A DNA stretch of 64,000 nt from NCBI GenBank assembly GCA_965232595.1, contig OZ246983.1, positions 1,922,001 to 1,986,000 of the forward strand. Direction: 5' to 3'. This stretch comes from SZUA-309 sp965232595. GTDB taxonomy: Bacteria > Pseudomonadota > Gammaproteobacteria > Pseudomonadales > Azotimanducaceae. Below are positions 33,596-41,288 of this stretch, piece by piece. Every line of letters starts with the position of its first letter. Position 1 is the stretch's first letter. A program made the position numbers and the translations under genes. The notes below the pieces were generated by a model, which saw nothing but the letters and a program-made list of their open reading frames with translations, did not search any database and was not told the origin of the DNA.

Positions 33596-34645
33596 CTATG
33601 GGGAGAGGGCGGTGAAGCTCAGCCGGCCTTCCTCGCCGTAGCCAATGTCGAGCGGAAAGCCCACCGTCTTGTAGCGGCCTTTCTCCACGTGGGTGATGTG
33701 CACCACGGCGATGGTGCCTTCCGGCAGATCGTTGACGTGCACGCGAAACAGGCCGCCGGCGGAGCGGATGCCTTCGGTGGGTTCCGCATAACCCATGGCT
33801 GCCCAGGCAGGCACGTCGATCTCCCGGCGCAGCTGTGCCAGGTAGGCGTCATTGGCGTTCAGCAGCATGCGCTGATCTTCGCCGGGCAGCTGGTCCCAGA
33901 GCGAGAAGCCCCTGGAAAAATCGAAGTCGCCGGAGCGGGACCAGCCCGAGTGGCTGGTGGAGCGGTCGATGAGCTGACCGTCCTGGTAGGTGGAGCGGGT
34001 GGTGGTGACGGAAACCGACAGGCTCCAGCTGCCCCAGAGGTCGTAGCCCAGGTACTGCTCCGGCCAGATTCGCGTGCAGTCCGGTGCCTCCAGAAACATC
34101 GTGTGGAAGGTGCCCTTACCCTTCGCCTTGTCCACCTTGGCGGAGATCACCAGGCCGTCTTCGTAGGCCTGGCCGCCGATCCGGATCCGCGCGTCGCCGC
34201 TCGGATGATCGATCTTCTCCTTGTGCTTGTTCTTCACCGGGTCTTTGTAGAGCTTGGGTTTCTTCTTCGAGCCGCCGCCTCCGCCGCCGAGAAAGCCGCC
34301 GACCAGCTGACCGATGGCGGCGTTGGCTGCCGCGCCCATCAGATCGCCCATGAAGCCGTCCGCGTCGCCCAGGTCCAACGGCTCGGCGGCGAGCGGGGTG
34401 GCGCAACGGGTCGCCGCTTCGCTGGCGACCTGCTGCTCGATGGGGCTCAGATCCAGGTCGAGCTCCGGGAACGGGCTCGGCTCCGAGTACTGGAAGCCGC
34501 CCTTGTCGCTCGGCTGGATGTAGCTGGCAATCTGCGCTGCGGGCGGCGCGCCGGCGCCTGGCGGCAACTCCTGGCCGTGCAGCGCCTGGGCTGTCAGCGC
34601 GGTGATGGCCGCCAGCGTGAGCCTAGAAAGCGTTGAGATCTGCAT
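33596..34645 (-). CDS. Exported protein with a Gly-rich segment, subtilase operon
   Basis: 349 residues from the ATG at 34645 (MQISTLSRLTLAAIT), with GGGAGGAG upstream; it overlaps the end of the subtilase gene by 23 bases. Signal peptide ends near ALHGQ. After a linker of about 70 residues comes a short membrane-like Gly stretch (QLVGGFLGGGGGGS), followed by a Lys/Asp-rich region (KKKPKLYKDPVKNKHKEK) and a beta-rich domain. No named family recognised. Being co-transcribed with the subtilases and coupled to them, it could be a substrate or partner of the proteases. Confidence 0.7.
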   Translation of the reverse strand: MQISTLSRLTLAAITALTAQALHGQELPPGAGAPPAAQIASYIQPSDKGGFQYSEPSPFPELDLDLSPIEQQVASEAATRCATPLAAEPLDLGDADGFMGDLMGAAANAAIGQLVGGFLGGGGGGSKKKPKLYKDPVKNKHKEKIDHPSGDARIRIGGQAYEDGLVISAKVDKAKGKGTFHTMFLEAPDCTRIWPEQYLGYDLWGSWSLSVSVTTTRSTYQDGQLIDRSTSHSGWSRSGDFDFSRGFSLWDQLPGEDQRMLLNANDAYLAQLRREIDVPAWAAMGYAEPTEGIRSAGGLFRVHVNDLPEGTIAVVHITHVEKGRYKTVGFPLDIGYGEEGRLSFTALSP

Positions 34646-36740
34646 GAGCTCCTCCCTGATCGCAGGCCACAGCGTCTGCGGTGGCCGTTGCTGCAGCCTT
34701 GCAGGCATCCACCAACCCGGCCCCGAAGCTCGGGTCGCTACCCGCTTCACCGAGGTCCCGGCTGCTGGTCTTGATCACCATGGCGATTTCCCGAGAGGTC
34801 ATCAGCGGGCCCAGCTCGCGAATCAGCGCGGCGATGCCGCTGACGTGAGCCGCTGCCATCGACGTGCCTGACAGCGGCGGGTACTGGCCGTTCGGCACCG
34901 TGGCGACGATGTCCACACCTGGAGCGGCGATGTCGATGTAGGCACCGCGATTGGCCTGGGGGTAGAGCCGGTCGATGGCATCCACCGCGGTGACCGCAAG
35001 CACGCCGGGAATGGCTGCCGGATAGCCAGGCTTGCCGTGGATGCCGCCGTTGCCCGCGCCGGCGACCACCAGTCGGCCCTGATCGAGCGCCAGGTTCACG
35101 TAACGGCTCACCAGATCATCCGGCGGCCCCGCCAGGCTCATGTTGATGATGGCAGCGTCTTCGCTCATGGCCACGTCCAGCGCTTTCACCAGCGTGCTGG
35201 TGGTGCAGCGAGCGGCCAGGCCGCCCGGCTCCTTCGGCTGGCAGGCTTTGATGGGCAGCAGCTCGGCGGCAGGTGCGACGCCATAGCTGCCGATGGCATT
35301 GTCGGCCTCGGCGGCGATGATGCCTGCCACTGCGGTGCCGTGATTTTCGGCGGCATAGCCGTTGCCGGTGGTATCCACAGGCTCCCGGAGCCGGCCGGAC
35401 AGATCCGGATGGCTGGCGTCGATGCCGGTATCGATCACGGCGACGAGCTGACCGGTTCCGGCCGCCTCGCCGTGCAGCCTGAGCGCACCGGTCATACCCG
35501 GCGCGTAGTTCATGGCCGCGAACGGATCCGAGTAGGGGCGTGGCGGGCTGGCCGGTGCTGGCACCAGACCGGCTTCTGCCGTGGTTTCGAACACGTACTC
35601 GGGTTGCGCGCCGGTCACCCGGGCATCCAGCGCCAGCGCAGCGATGACGGTGAAGATGTTCTGGCTGGTGGCATAAGTGACGATGTTCTCGCCGGTGCTG
35701 ACCAGGGGTTGCTCGCGCAGCACAGTGAGGCCATAGGCGTTGGCGACATTGGTCACGTCGGCGGTGGCGACCAGGGCAACAACGATGCCCGGCAGCCTGG
35801 CCGGCTCGATGGCGCTCAACGGCACCTTCACCTCCGAGCAGCCGGCGCCGACCACCAGGGTCCAGTCGCTGGTGTCAGCCGGTAGCTGGTCGGTGCCCAG
35901 ATCGACGCCGCCGCCCGGATTGAACAGGGAAGCGACGTTGAATTCGAAGCTCCGCGTGGCAGGTTCACCGACCGGCTCCGAGGTGGCCTCCGACGTCATC
36001 TCTTCTCTGGCGTCGGCGGTTTCGGATGGCGTCTCGTCGGTTGTCGTTGGGCCTTCTGTTAGTGGGGCGTCATCGCTTGCAGCGCTGCCGACGGCCTCGC
36101 CTTCAGCGGCGGCAGAAGCCGATTGCGGATCGGCACCGGCGGCTGTGTCGGCCGCTTTGTCAGCAGCCGGGCTGCTGCCTTCCGGCCCCGTGCCGCCGGG
36201 CGTGTCCAGCAGCGACAGGTCGATGGTGACGTTCTGGCCCGTGGCGATGGCGCCGGCTTCGTCCAGCGGCGGCACCAGCGGTGCGCCCCGGCAGCTGCCC
36301 GCCTCGGGATCCGACGGATCGGGCACCACCACCGTCTCCGGGGCGTTTCTGACCAGCCGTGCCTGAATGGCTTCCGGGCTCTGCGCGCTGCCGGGAGTTG
36401 CGCTGCCGCGCAGCTGAATGCCCTGGCAGACGCTGCTCTCACAGCTGACCACGTCCCGATCAGCGCAGGCACCGGATTGCATGGCCTGCCAGGCGCCATC
36501 ATCCATCGGCATTTCCAGGGCGCTGGCGCCGCGCCCCATGGGGACGACCCGGGCGCCGGTGAGCCCATGGCTGGCCGCGAACTCCTGGGCGTCCGTGCGG
36601 GGTCGGAGGACGATGGTGCGAACCGTCTCCGGCAACTGCAGGGAGAATGGTTCCTGCCAGGCTGTATCGTCCGCCCGCGTTGCAGCGGTGCTGAGAATGA
36701 GCAGCGTGGCCAGCAGGGATTGTGCTGGTCGGGTGCTCAT
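34623..36740 (-). CDS. S8 (subtilisin-like) serine protease with long N-terminal region
   Basis: 705 residues. Signal peptide to about residue 22. Residues 317-388 resemble a subtilase propeptide of the I9/fervidolysin type (LTVLREQPLVSTGENI, DARVTGAQPEYVF), and residues 40-80 may be a second, weaker copy. Between them is an acidic, low-complexity Ala/Thr/Glu linker (about 190-260). The catalytic domain has Asp437 (AVIDTG), His467 (NHGTAVAG) and Ser627 (GTSMAAAHVSG). It is exported and probably active. The gene starts 4 bases within the end of the upstream subtilase gene. Confidence 0.9.
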   Translation of the reverse strand: MSTRPAQSLLATLLILSTAATRADDTAWQEPFSLQLPETVRTIVLRPRTDAQEFAASHGLTGARVVPMGRGASALEMPMDDGAWQAMQSGACADRDVVSCESSVCQGIQLRGSATPGSAQSPEAIQARLVRNAPETVVVPDPSDPEAGSCRGAPLVPPLDEAGAIATGQNVTIDLSLLDTPGGTGPEGSSPAADKAADTAAGADPQSASAAAEGEAVGSAASDDAPLTEGPTTTDETPSETADAREEMTSEATSEPVGEPATRSFEFNVASLFNPGGGVDLGTDQLPADTSDWTLVVGAGCSEVKVPLSAIEPARLPGIVVALVATADVTNVANAYGLTVLREQPLVSTGENIVTYATSQNIFTVIAALALDARVTGAQPEYVFETTAEAGLVPAPASPPRPYSDPFAAMNYAPGMTGALRLHGEAAGTGQLVAVIDTGIDASHPDLSGRLREPVDTTGNGYAAENHGTAVAGIIAAEADNAIGSYGVAPAAELLPIKACQPKEPGGLAARCTTSTLVKALDVAMSEDAAIINMSLAGPPDDLVSRYVNLALDQGRLVVAGAGNGGIHGKPGYPAAIPGVLAVTAVDAIDRLYPQANRGAYIDIAAPGVDIVATVPNGQYPPLSGTSMAAAHVSGIAALIRELGPLMTSREIAMVIKTSSRDLGEAGSDPSFGAGLVDACKAAATATADAVACDQGGAHADLNAF

Positions 36741-38284
36741 CGGCCCGTCTCCGCAGGCACCTGAGCCGGTGGCACCGGCAGGGCCATGTTCATGCGCGAC
36801 TCCCGCTGCTCGCCGTTCTGATCACGCACCACTAGGCGCAGCTCCCAGGCGCTGGTGCCGCCGGTCATGGCGGTGAGCGTATCCAGATCGACGCTGGCCA
36901 GCGGGCCTTCACTGACCGCTCCGGCGATGGGCGCTCCGAACGGCTGCCAGTCATAGGGTGAGGGGGGTGGCGGCTGGTCGTCCTTCTTCTTTTTCTTCTT
37001 TTTCTTTTTCGGGTCTTCCTCGGGGACGGCGATGGAGCCGGGCGCGGCGCGAACGCTCAGCTCAGCACCGGCAAAGGCTCTGGCATCTGCCTGGCCCTCG
37101 ATGGCGATCCAGATCTTTTCGTCCGCCAGGCTCAGGTCCGCGCCCAGCAGGCGGGCGTTGATGAAGGCTTCCGGAGCGGCAGCCAGCGCCCGCACGTAAT
37201 CCACCCGGCCGTAACCGGAGGTCTGATCGACCCCTTCGGCGCCCACGTCGACGGCTGACTGAATCAGTATCCGCCGTACCTCCTCGGCTCGAAGGGACGG
37301 CCGGTCGGCGATGAGCCGGGAAGCCAGGCCGCTGACCATGGCCGCCGAGAAGGAGGTGCCGGACGCTCGGTAGTAGTCATCCTGCTCACCCACGAAGGCC
37401 GCGCCCTCGTCGTAGTCGAGCGGCTGGGACAGGCCGATGAAGTCCGTATCTCTGGCGCGCAGTGACAGAACGTCCACCCCGGGTGCGAGCACCTCGAGCT
37501 GGCTGCCGAAGTTGGAAAAGCCGGCCCGCTCGCCGTTCTGATCGCTGGCGCCAACCACCAGAGCGCCCGGCAGGGTGGCGTAACCAGCGTAGGCAGTGGA
37601 AAGCCCTTTGTTGCCGGCGCTGACGACGATGAGCACGTCGTTCTCGGCGGCGTACTCAGCGGCTTGCCGCTCCAGGTCCGTGACCAGCTCGCTGCCCAGG
37701 CTCAGGTTGATCACCCGGGCGCCGTGATCGACGGCGTAGTAGATGGCGGCGGCGACCGCGGAGCTGCGGGCCTGGCCGGCGAAGTTGGCAACCTTGAGCG
37801 GCATGATCAGCGCATCCCCGTCGACGCCGGCGATGCCGAGACCGTTATCCGTGCAGGCGGCGATGATGCCAGAGATGTGGGTGCCGTGACCGGACAGGTC
37901 CCAGGGGTTGTTGTTGCCGTCGACGAAGTTCCAGCCCACCAGATCGTCTATGAACCCGTTGTTGTCGTCGTCGTAGCCGTTCTTCTCCTCCCGGCGGTTG
38001 TGCCAGAGGCGGGCAGCGGCGAAGTCGGGATGGCTGTAGTCGAGCCCGGTATCGATCACCGCGACGATGGTGGAGCGGCGAACCTGGCCGGCTCCGAAGG
38101 TGTCCGTCACTTCGGTGTAAACGCGCACGTTCTCCAGGGCCCACTGGTCAGCAAAGTCCTGCGACCAGCTCCCCTCGGAGTGCAGGTACGGATCGTCCGG
38201 CGTGCCTGCCTGGACGCTGCTGCCGGCTGCGGCTAGAGCCAGCATCAGAACAGCGCCAGACGAATAGCGGCTGAGGGCGCTCAT
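36737..38284 (-). CDS. S8 (subtilisin-like) serine protease without a propeptide
   Basis: 515 residues from the ATG at 38284, which overlaps the stop of the anti-sigma gene by 4 bases. Signal peptide ends near SSVQAG; the catalytic domain follows within 45 residues with no recognisable I9 propeptide. Catalytic residues: Asp78 (AVIDTG), His133 (SGHGTHISG), Ser311 (GTSFSAAMVSG). The C-terminal part (about 380-515) is a beta domain interrupted by a run of nine lysines (426-434), then prolines. Being coupled to the anti-sigma gene, it may process that protein; this is inference. Confidence 0.9.
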   Translation of the reverse strand: MSALSRYSSGAVLMLALAAAGSSVQAGTPDDPYLHSEGSWSQDFADQWALENVRVYTEVTDTFGAGQVRRSTIVAVIDTGLDYSHPDFAAARLWHNRREEKNGYDDDNNGFIDDLVGWNFVDGNNNPWDLSGHGTHISGIIAACTDNGLGIAGVDGDALIMPLKVANFAGQARSSAVAAAIYYAVDHGARVINLSLGSELVTDLERQAAEYAAENDVLIVVSAGNKGLSTAYAGYATLPGALVVGASDQNGERAGFSNFGSQLEVLAPGVDVLSLRARDTDFIGLSQPLDYDEGAAFVGEQDDYYRASGTSFSAAMVSGLASRLIADRPSLRAEEVRRILIQSAVDVGAEGVDQTSGYGRVDYVRALAAAPEAFINARLLGADLSLADEKIWIAIEGQADARAFAGAELSVRAAPGSIAVPEEDPKKKKKKKKKDDQPPPPSPYDWQPFGAPIAGAVSEGPLASVDLDTLTAMTGGTSAWELRLVVRDQNGEQRESRMNMALPVPPAQVPAETGR

Positions 38285-38991
38285 GGCTGCAGCACGGGTT
38301 GGACGTACAGCACGAGCGGGTTGGCGCTGAGCGCCGCCACCAGCGCTTCGAGATCGGCCCCATCCGCCGCCGCCGCACGGTACAGGCCGTTGGCGGATGG
38401 CCCGGAGACGATGTTGAGCTGGTGCTCGAGCAGCAGTGCCCGCAGATCCGCCTCGCTGGTACCCGGCGCGAAGGTAAAGCTCAGATCTGCCGTGAGCGCC
38501 GTTTCGGTGCCGGAGACGACGCCGAACTCGGTTTCCGGTGCGATCTCTTCGGTGCCGGTAGCGATCATCACCGCCAGGCCGAACAGCAGCGCAAACTGGC
38601 CGATCACAACCGCCCGGGCCATGGGTGGGGTGGTTGCCCACTGCAGCGCGTCGAGAACCCGCTGGATGAGCCCGGGACTGTCCTCCTCGGCGCGAACCCT
38701 GCCGCCAGCACCGCCGTCGCTGCCGACTTCTCCCACGACCACGGGCACTTCCGGCGCTTCCTGGGTGACGCCGTCCAGCTGGCTCATGGCCTTCTCGAGG
38801 ATGGCTGGATTGTAGGCCGGCTCGCTCGCCTGGCGCTCAGCAACGGTGTCTTTGAAGAGGTTCAGGGCGTCCAGCTCTTCCCGGCTGATCTCGCCGTTGT
38901 CGATGAAAGCCTGCACGGCTCTGGCTTCCTCTTCATCGAGGGTGCCGGCCACGAACCAGGGCAACAGCTCTTCCGCTTCCTGTCTGTTCAT
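38281..38991 (-). CDS. Anti-sigma factor-like membrane protein with subtilase propeptide-like domain
   Basis: 236 residues. The N-terminal 70 residues resemble the cytoplasmic anti-sigma domain (EAEELLPWFVAGTLDEEEARAV, typical of ASD/zinc-finger-less types). One transmembrane helix lies at about 125-145 (ARAVVIGQFALLFGLAVMIA), so residues 150-236 are periplasmic. That part (169-233) has the pattern FTFAPGTSEADLRALL, IVSGPSANGLYR and LEALVAALSANPLVLYVQPV, which matches the I9/fervidolysin-like propeptide of S8 proteases. It overlaps the sigma gene and the first subtilase gene by four bases each. Function: holds the sigma factor until a periplasmic protease signal arrives (inference). Confidence 0.78.
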   Translation of the reverse strand: MNRQEAEELLPWFVAGTLDEEEARAVQAFIDNGEISREELDALNLFKDTVAERQASEPAYNPAILEKAMSQLDGVTQEAPEVPVVVGEVGSDGGAGGRVRAEEDSPGLIQRVLDALQWATTPPMARAVVIGQFALLFGLAVMIATGTEEIAPETEFGVVSGTETALTADLSFTFAPGTSEADLRALLLEHQLNIVSGPSANGLYRAAAADGADLEALVAALSANPLVLYVQPVLQP

Positions 38992-39572
38992 ACCGCCATC
39001 TCCACCGTGTCCGGGTCCAGGCCGGCGGCACCCAGAAGGCTCTTCAGCTGCTTGCGGGCGTGGAACATCCGGGTTTTCACCGTGTTTTCCGGGCAGCCCA
39101 TCACCTCGGCGATCTCCTGGTAGCTGAGGCCGTGAAAAAAGGTGAGTTCCACCACGTCGCGATGATCGGTGGAGAGCTTGCCGAGCGCCGTGGTCAGGAC
39201 TTCCTTCAGCACCTTTCGATCGTGTTCGACCGAACCCGGGGTGACGCCCTCATCTGCGAGCGCCGGCGCGTCGTCCACGTCCACGGTATCCAGGGACTTT
39301 CTGCGCACGGCGTTCAGTGCCAGATGTCGGGTGATCCCGAGGATCCAGGTGCTGACCTTGGAGCGGCCCTCGAACCGGGCAGCCGTTTTCCATACTTCCA
39401 ACATGACGTCGTTGGTAACCTCTTCCGCTTTCGTGACATCAGAAATCAGTCTGTGGGCATAGCGGAAAACCCGCTCGCCGTACTGGTTGAAGAGCAGCTC
39501 GAATGCCTGGCGGTCACCCGTCGCGATGCGGGCGACCAGTGCCTGGTCCTCATCCTGGATGCTGGTAGCCAT
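38988..39572 (-). CDS. ECF-family RNA polymerase sigma factor
   Basis: 194 residues. Region 2 is seen at about residues 25-95 (ELLFNQYGERVFRYAHRL, EVTNDVMLEVWKTAARFEG, STWILGITRHLALNAVR), region 4 at about 130-185 (LSTDHRDVVELTFFHGLSYQEIAEVMGCPENTVKTR). No extra domain. It heads a long coupled operon: sigma, anti-sigma, two subtilases, exported protein and possibly the long GST. A promoter-like motif of the same type as in front of the repeat-protein gene lies upstream, suggesting autoregulation. Confidence 0.93.
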   Translation of the reverse strand: MATSIQDEDQALVARIATGDRQAFELLFNQYGERVFRYAHRLISDVTKAEEVTNDVMLEVWKTAARFEGRSKVSTWILGITRHLALNAVRRKSLDTVDVDDAPALADEGVTPGSVEHDRKVLKEVLTTALGKLSTDHRDVVELTFFHGLSYQEIAEVMGCPENTVKTRMFHARKQLKSLLGAAGLDPDTVEMAV

Positions 39573-39655
39573 TCGTTCCCCTGCTGCCCGCGTCTGCCGG
39601 CAGCAATCAGTGGTTCAACCAGGAAACGCGACTTCGCACTGCGCTCCATCAACTC

Positions 39656-39687
39656 TTGAGTCACAGCCATCGGAAGAAAGGTTCAAA
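39656..39687 (-). promoter_or_regulatory. ECF-type promoter-like motif of the sigma operon
   Basis: Minus strand: TTTGAACCT (39679-39687), 17 bases, ACTCAA (39656-39661), in front of the ECF sigma gene (start 39572). The match to the motif ahead of the repeat-protein gene includes all nine -35 bases, the six -10 bases and the spacing, with more identity in between (TTCTT.CGA). Autoregulation by an ECF factor is common; here it is inferred. Confidence 0.65.
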
Positions 39688-39949
39688 TGGCCGTTGCCAT
39701 GATCCGGCGGTAGCGGGGTGGGTGCGGTGGAAAAATGCACTGGCTGCAGCGGATTGCGCGCCGCCGCGTCTTGCTTTGCGTTCAGCCCTGAAGATCTGGC
39801 TGAGCCCCAATTCAGCCTGCTTCCCCCCGGAAACGCATTCATTAAACGCCCCTGCCCAGGTGCTTTCAAGAAGCGCCTTACAGGCTCTTTACAGACGAAA
39901 ACCAGCGAAAACAGGGGTTTGGAAGGTGCCCGAACGCCCTGCAAATTGT

Positions 39950-39981
39950 TTTGAACCAGGTTTCGTCCGGGCGTTACCCAT
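39950..39981 (+). promoter_or_regulatory. ECF-type promoter-like motif of the 55-residue gene
   Basis: Plus strand: TTTGAACCA (39950-39958), 17 bases, then ACCCAT (39976-39981), preceded by CGTT as in the repeat-protein promoter. It differs from the other two at the ninth -35 base and at two positions of the -10. The ATG at 40037 is about 50 bases beyond the predicted start. This third copy is weaker but in the right place. Confidence 0.5.
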
Positions 39982-40036
39982 GGTCTGAGAGGCGAGCAAA
40001 GACGCTCGCAGTTGAGAGACCTCAGGGAGCAAGACG

Positions 40037-40204
40037 ATGATTACCGTAAAAGAGAAGCTGATGAGCGAAGTGCTGACCAACGCCGAGCGCGAGATGCTCG
40101 AGATCTGGTTCAACGAGGAGCGGGACCCCTACGCCGCCCGTCAGCGGGCCTGGGAAGAAGTTGCCCGACGCGCCCCGGCTGCTGGCCTGCGGCTCGGCTG
40201 GTAG
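40037..40204 (+). CDS. Small protein of 55 residues, unknown function
   Basis: ATG at 40037 with GGGAG (40025-40029) upstream, stop TAG at 40202-40204. The protein begins MITVKEKLMSEVLTNAERE and continues as one charged amphipathic helix-like sequence (MLEIWFNEERDPYAARQR) ending in AAGLRLGW. Cytoplasmic, no signal. An ECF-like promoter motif lies ahead of it. The gene ends four bases before the convergent 2-oxoglutarate oxygenase stop. No family recognised. Confidence 0.6.
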   Translation: MITVKEKLMSEVLTNAEREMLEIWFNEERDPYAARQRAWEEVARRAPAAGLRLGW

Positions 40205-40208
40205 CGAC

Positions 40209-41180
40209 TCAACGATTCAGCGCGTACTGACTGATCTGCACCTCTTCTCCCTGATCGGCGTAGTCGCCCGCGGCTCGCTGGGAGCGGAAGTCACCCCAGT
40301 TGATCGCTCGGTAGAAAGGCGGGCGGGTGCCATCCACCATGCTGGGCAACGGCGCGTAGTCGGCGTCGTAAGCAGGATTGAGGAAAAACGGGGCGCTGGA
40401 TCTGACCTTGTCGGCGTTCGCGCGGACCCGGTGCAGGGCGGCGACGTAGACGTTGTTCGACCAGACCTGGACGATGTCGCCGATGTTCACCACCAGCGCC
40501 TCGGGTCTGAGCGCGACCAGATGCCAGGCGCCATCTTTGAACACCTCGAGACCGGGCTCGTCTGCCTGGTGCAGCAGTGTCAGCGCGCCGGCATCCGTGT
40601 GGTGATTGACCCCCAGGTAACCCTCCGTGGGCGGCTGGACCTGCTTCGGGCTCTCCGGCGTCGGGCAGATGGGGTAGTAGTTGAGGCGGATAAAGCTGGT
40701 GTGTCCTGGCTGAAATGCCTGCAGCAGGGCGTCAGGCTCCGCGCCAAGGTTGCGGGCGATGGCAGCGAGCAACCGGAAGGCAACCGGCTCACAGGCCTGG
40801 TAGTAGTCGAGCACCGCCTCCTTGAAGCCCGGAACAAACTCGGGCCACTGCGGAAGCAACGCCGGTTTCGCAGGATCATCGGAGGGTTCGGCCGGGCCGT
40901 AATCGAAGATCTCCTTCCAGTCCGGCGTGTTCTTGGTGAGCTCCTGGTCGAAGTAGCCCCACGGGTTGCCTTCCGTGCGCGCGATGGACTGCTTCGCCTC
41001 CCGTGGCTCGGCGAAAAACGCCAGCGATTTCTGCTTCAGCGTCTCCAGCACCTGGGCGTCGATGCCGTGATTGACGACCTGAAAAAAGCCCCACTGCCGA
41101 CAGGCATCGTCCAGCGCCTGCAGCGTTTGCGGCGCTTCCAGGCTGGTGATGTCGATCACAGGGATGTCTTGGTGGTCCAT
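40209..41180 (-). CDS. 2-oxoglutarate/Fe(II)-dependent oxygenase, isopenicillin N synthase-like
   Basis: 323 residues. The N-terminal DIOX_N part has IPVIDITSLEA and WGFFQVVNHGI. The iron triad is HxD in NHHTDAGALTLL and the distal His in AALHRVRAN; the 2-oxoglutarate-binding Arg is in KVRSSAPFF (RxS). Cytoplasmic. The family hydroxylates or desaturates small metabolites; plant gibberellin oxidases and bacterial homologues share the layout. Substrate unknown. Confidence 0.9.
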   Translation of the reverse strand: MDHQDIPVIDITSLEAPQTLQALDDACRQWGFFQVVNHGIDAQVLETLKQKSLAFFAEPREAKQSIARTEGNPWGYFDQELTKNTPDWKEIFDYGPAEPSDDPAKPALLPQWPEFVPGFKEAVLDYYQACEPVAFRLLAAIARNLGAEPDALLQAFQPGHTSFIRLNYYPICPTPESPKQVQPPTEGYLGVNHHTDAGALTLLHQADEPGLEVFKDGAWHLVALRPEALVVNIGDIVQVWSNNVYVAALHRVRANADKVRSSAPFFLNPAYDADYAPLPSMVDGTRPPFYRAINWGDFRSQRAAGDYADQGEEVQISQYALNR

Positions 41181-41288
41181 CTATGTGCTCCGTAGCGCGT
41201 ACTCAACGTCAGGGCTGCATCTTCCGGCCGCTACGAGGTAGCCAGCGTTGTAACAGGCGTGGTGTTGCGCGAGCTGTGGCTCGGGACG

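Larger units (their letters stand above)
39573..40036. other. Intergenic region between ECF operon and 55-residue gene
   Basis: 464 bases without a convincing gene. It holds the two divergent ECF-like promoters (39656-39687 minus, 39950-39981 plus). A 110-codon open frame at 39656-39988 has no ribosome site and an irregular composition, so I take it as non-coding. Near 39991-40016 is GAGAGGCGAGCAAAG followed by CGCTCGCAG, with a short inverted pair (GCGAGC/GCTCGC). Confidence 0.6.

Noticed and set aside
39656..39988. 110-codon plus-strand open frame in the ECF intergenic region
   Set aside because: No ribosome site, irregular composition, and it overlaps both promoter-like motifs. Treated as non-coding.
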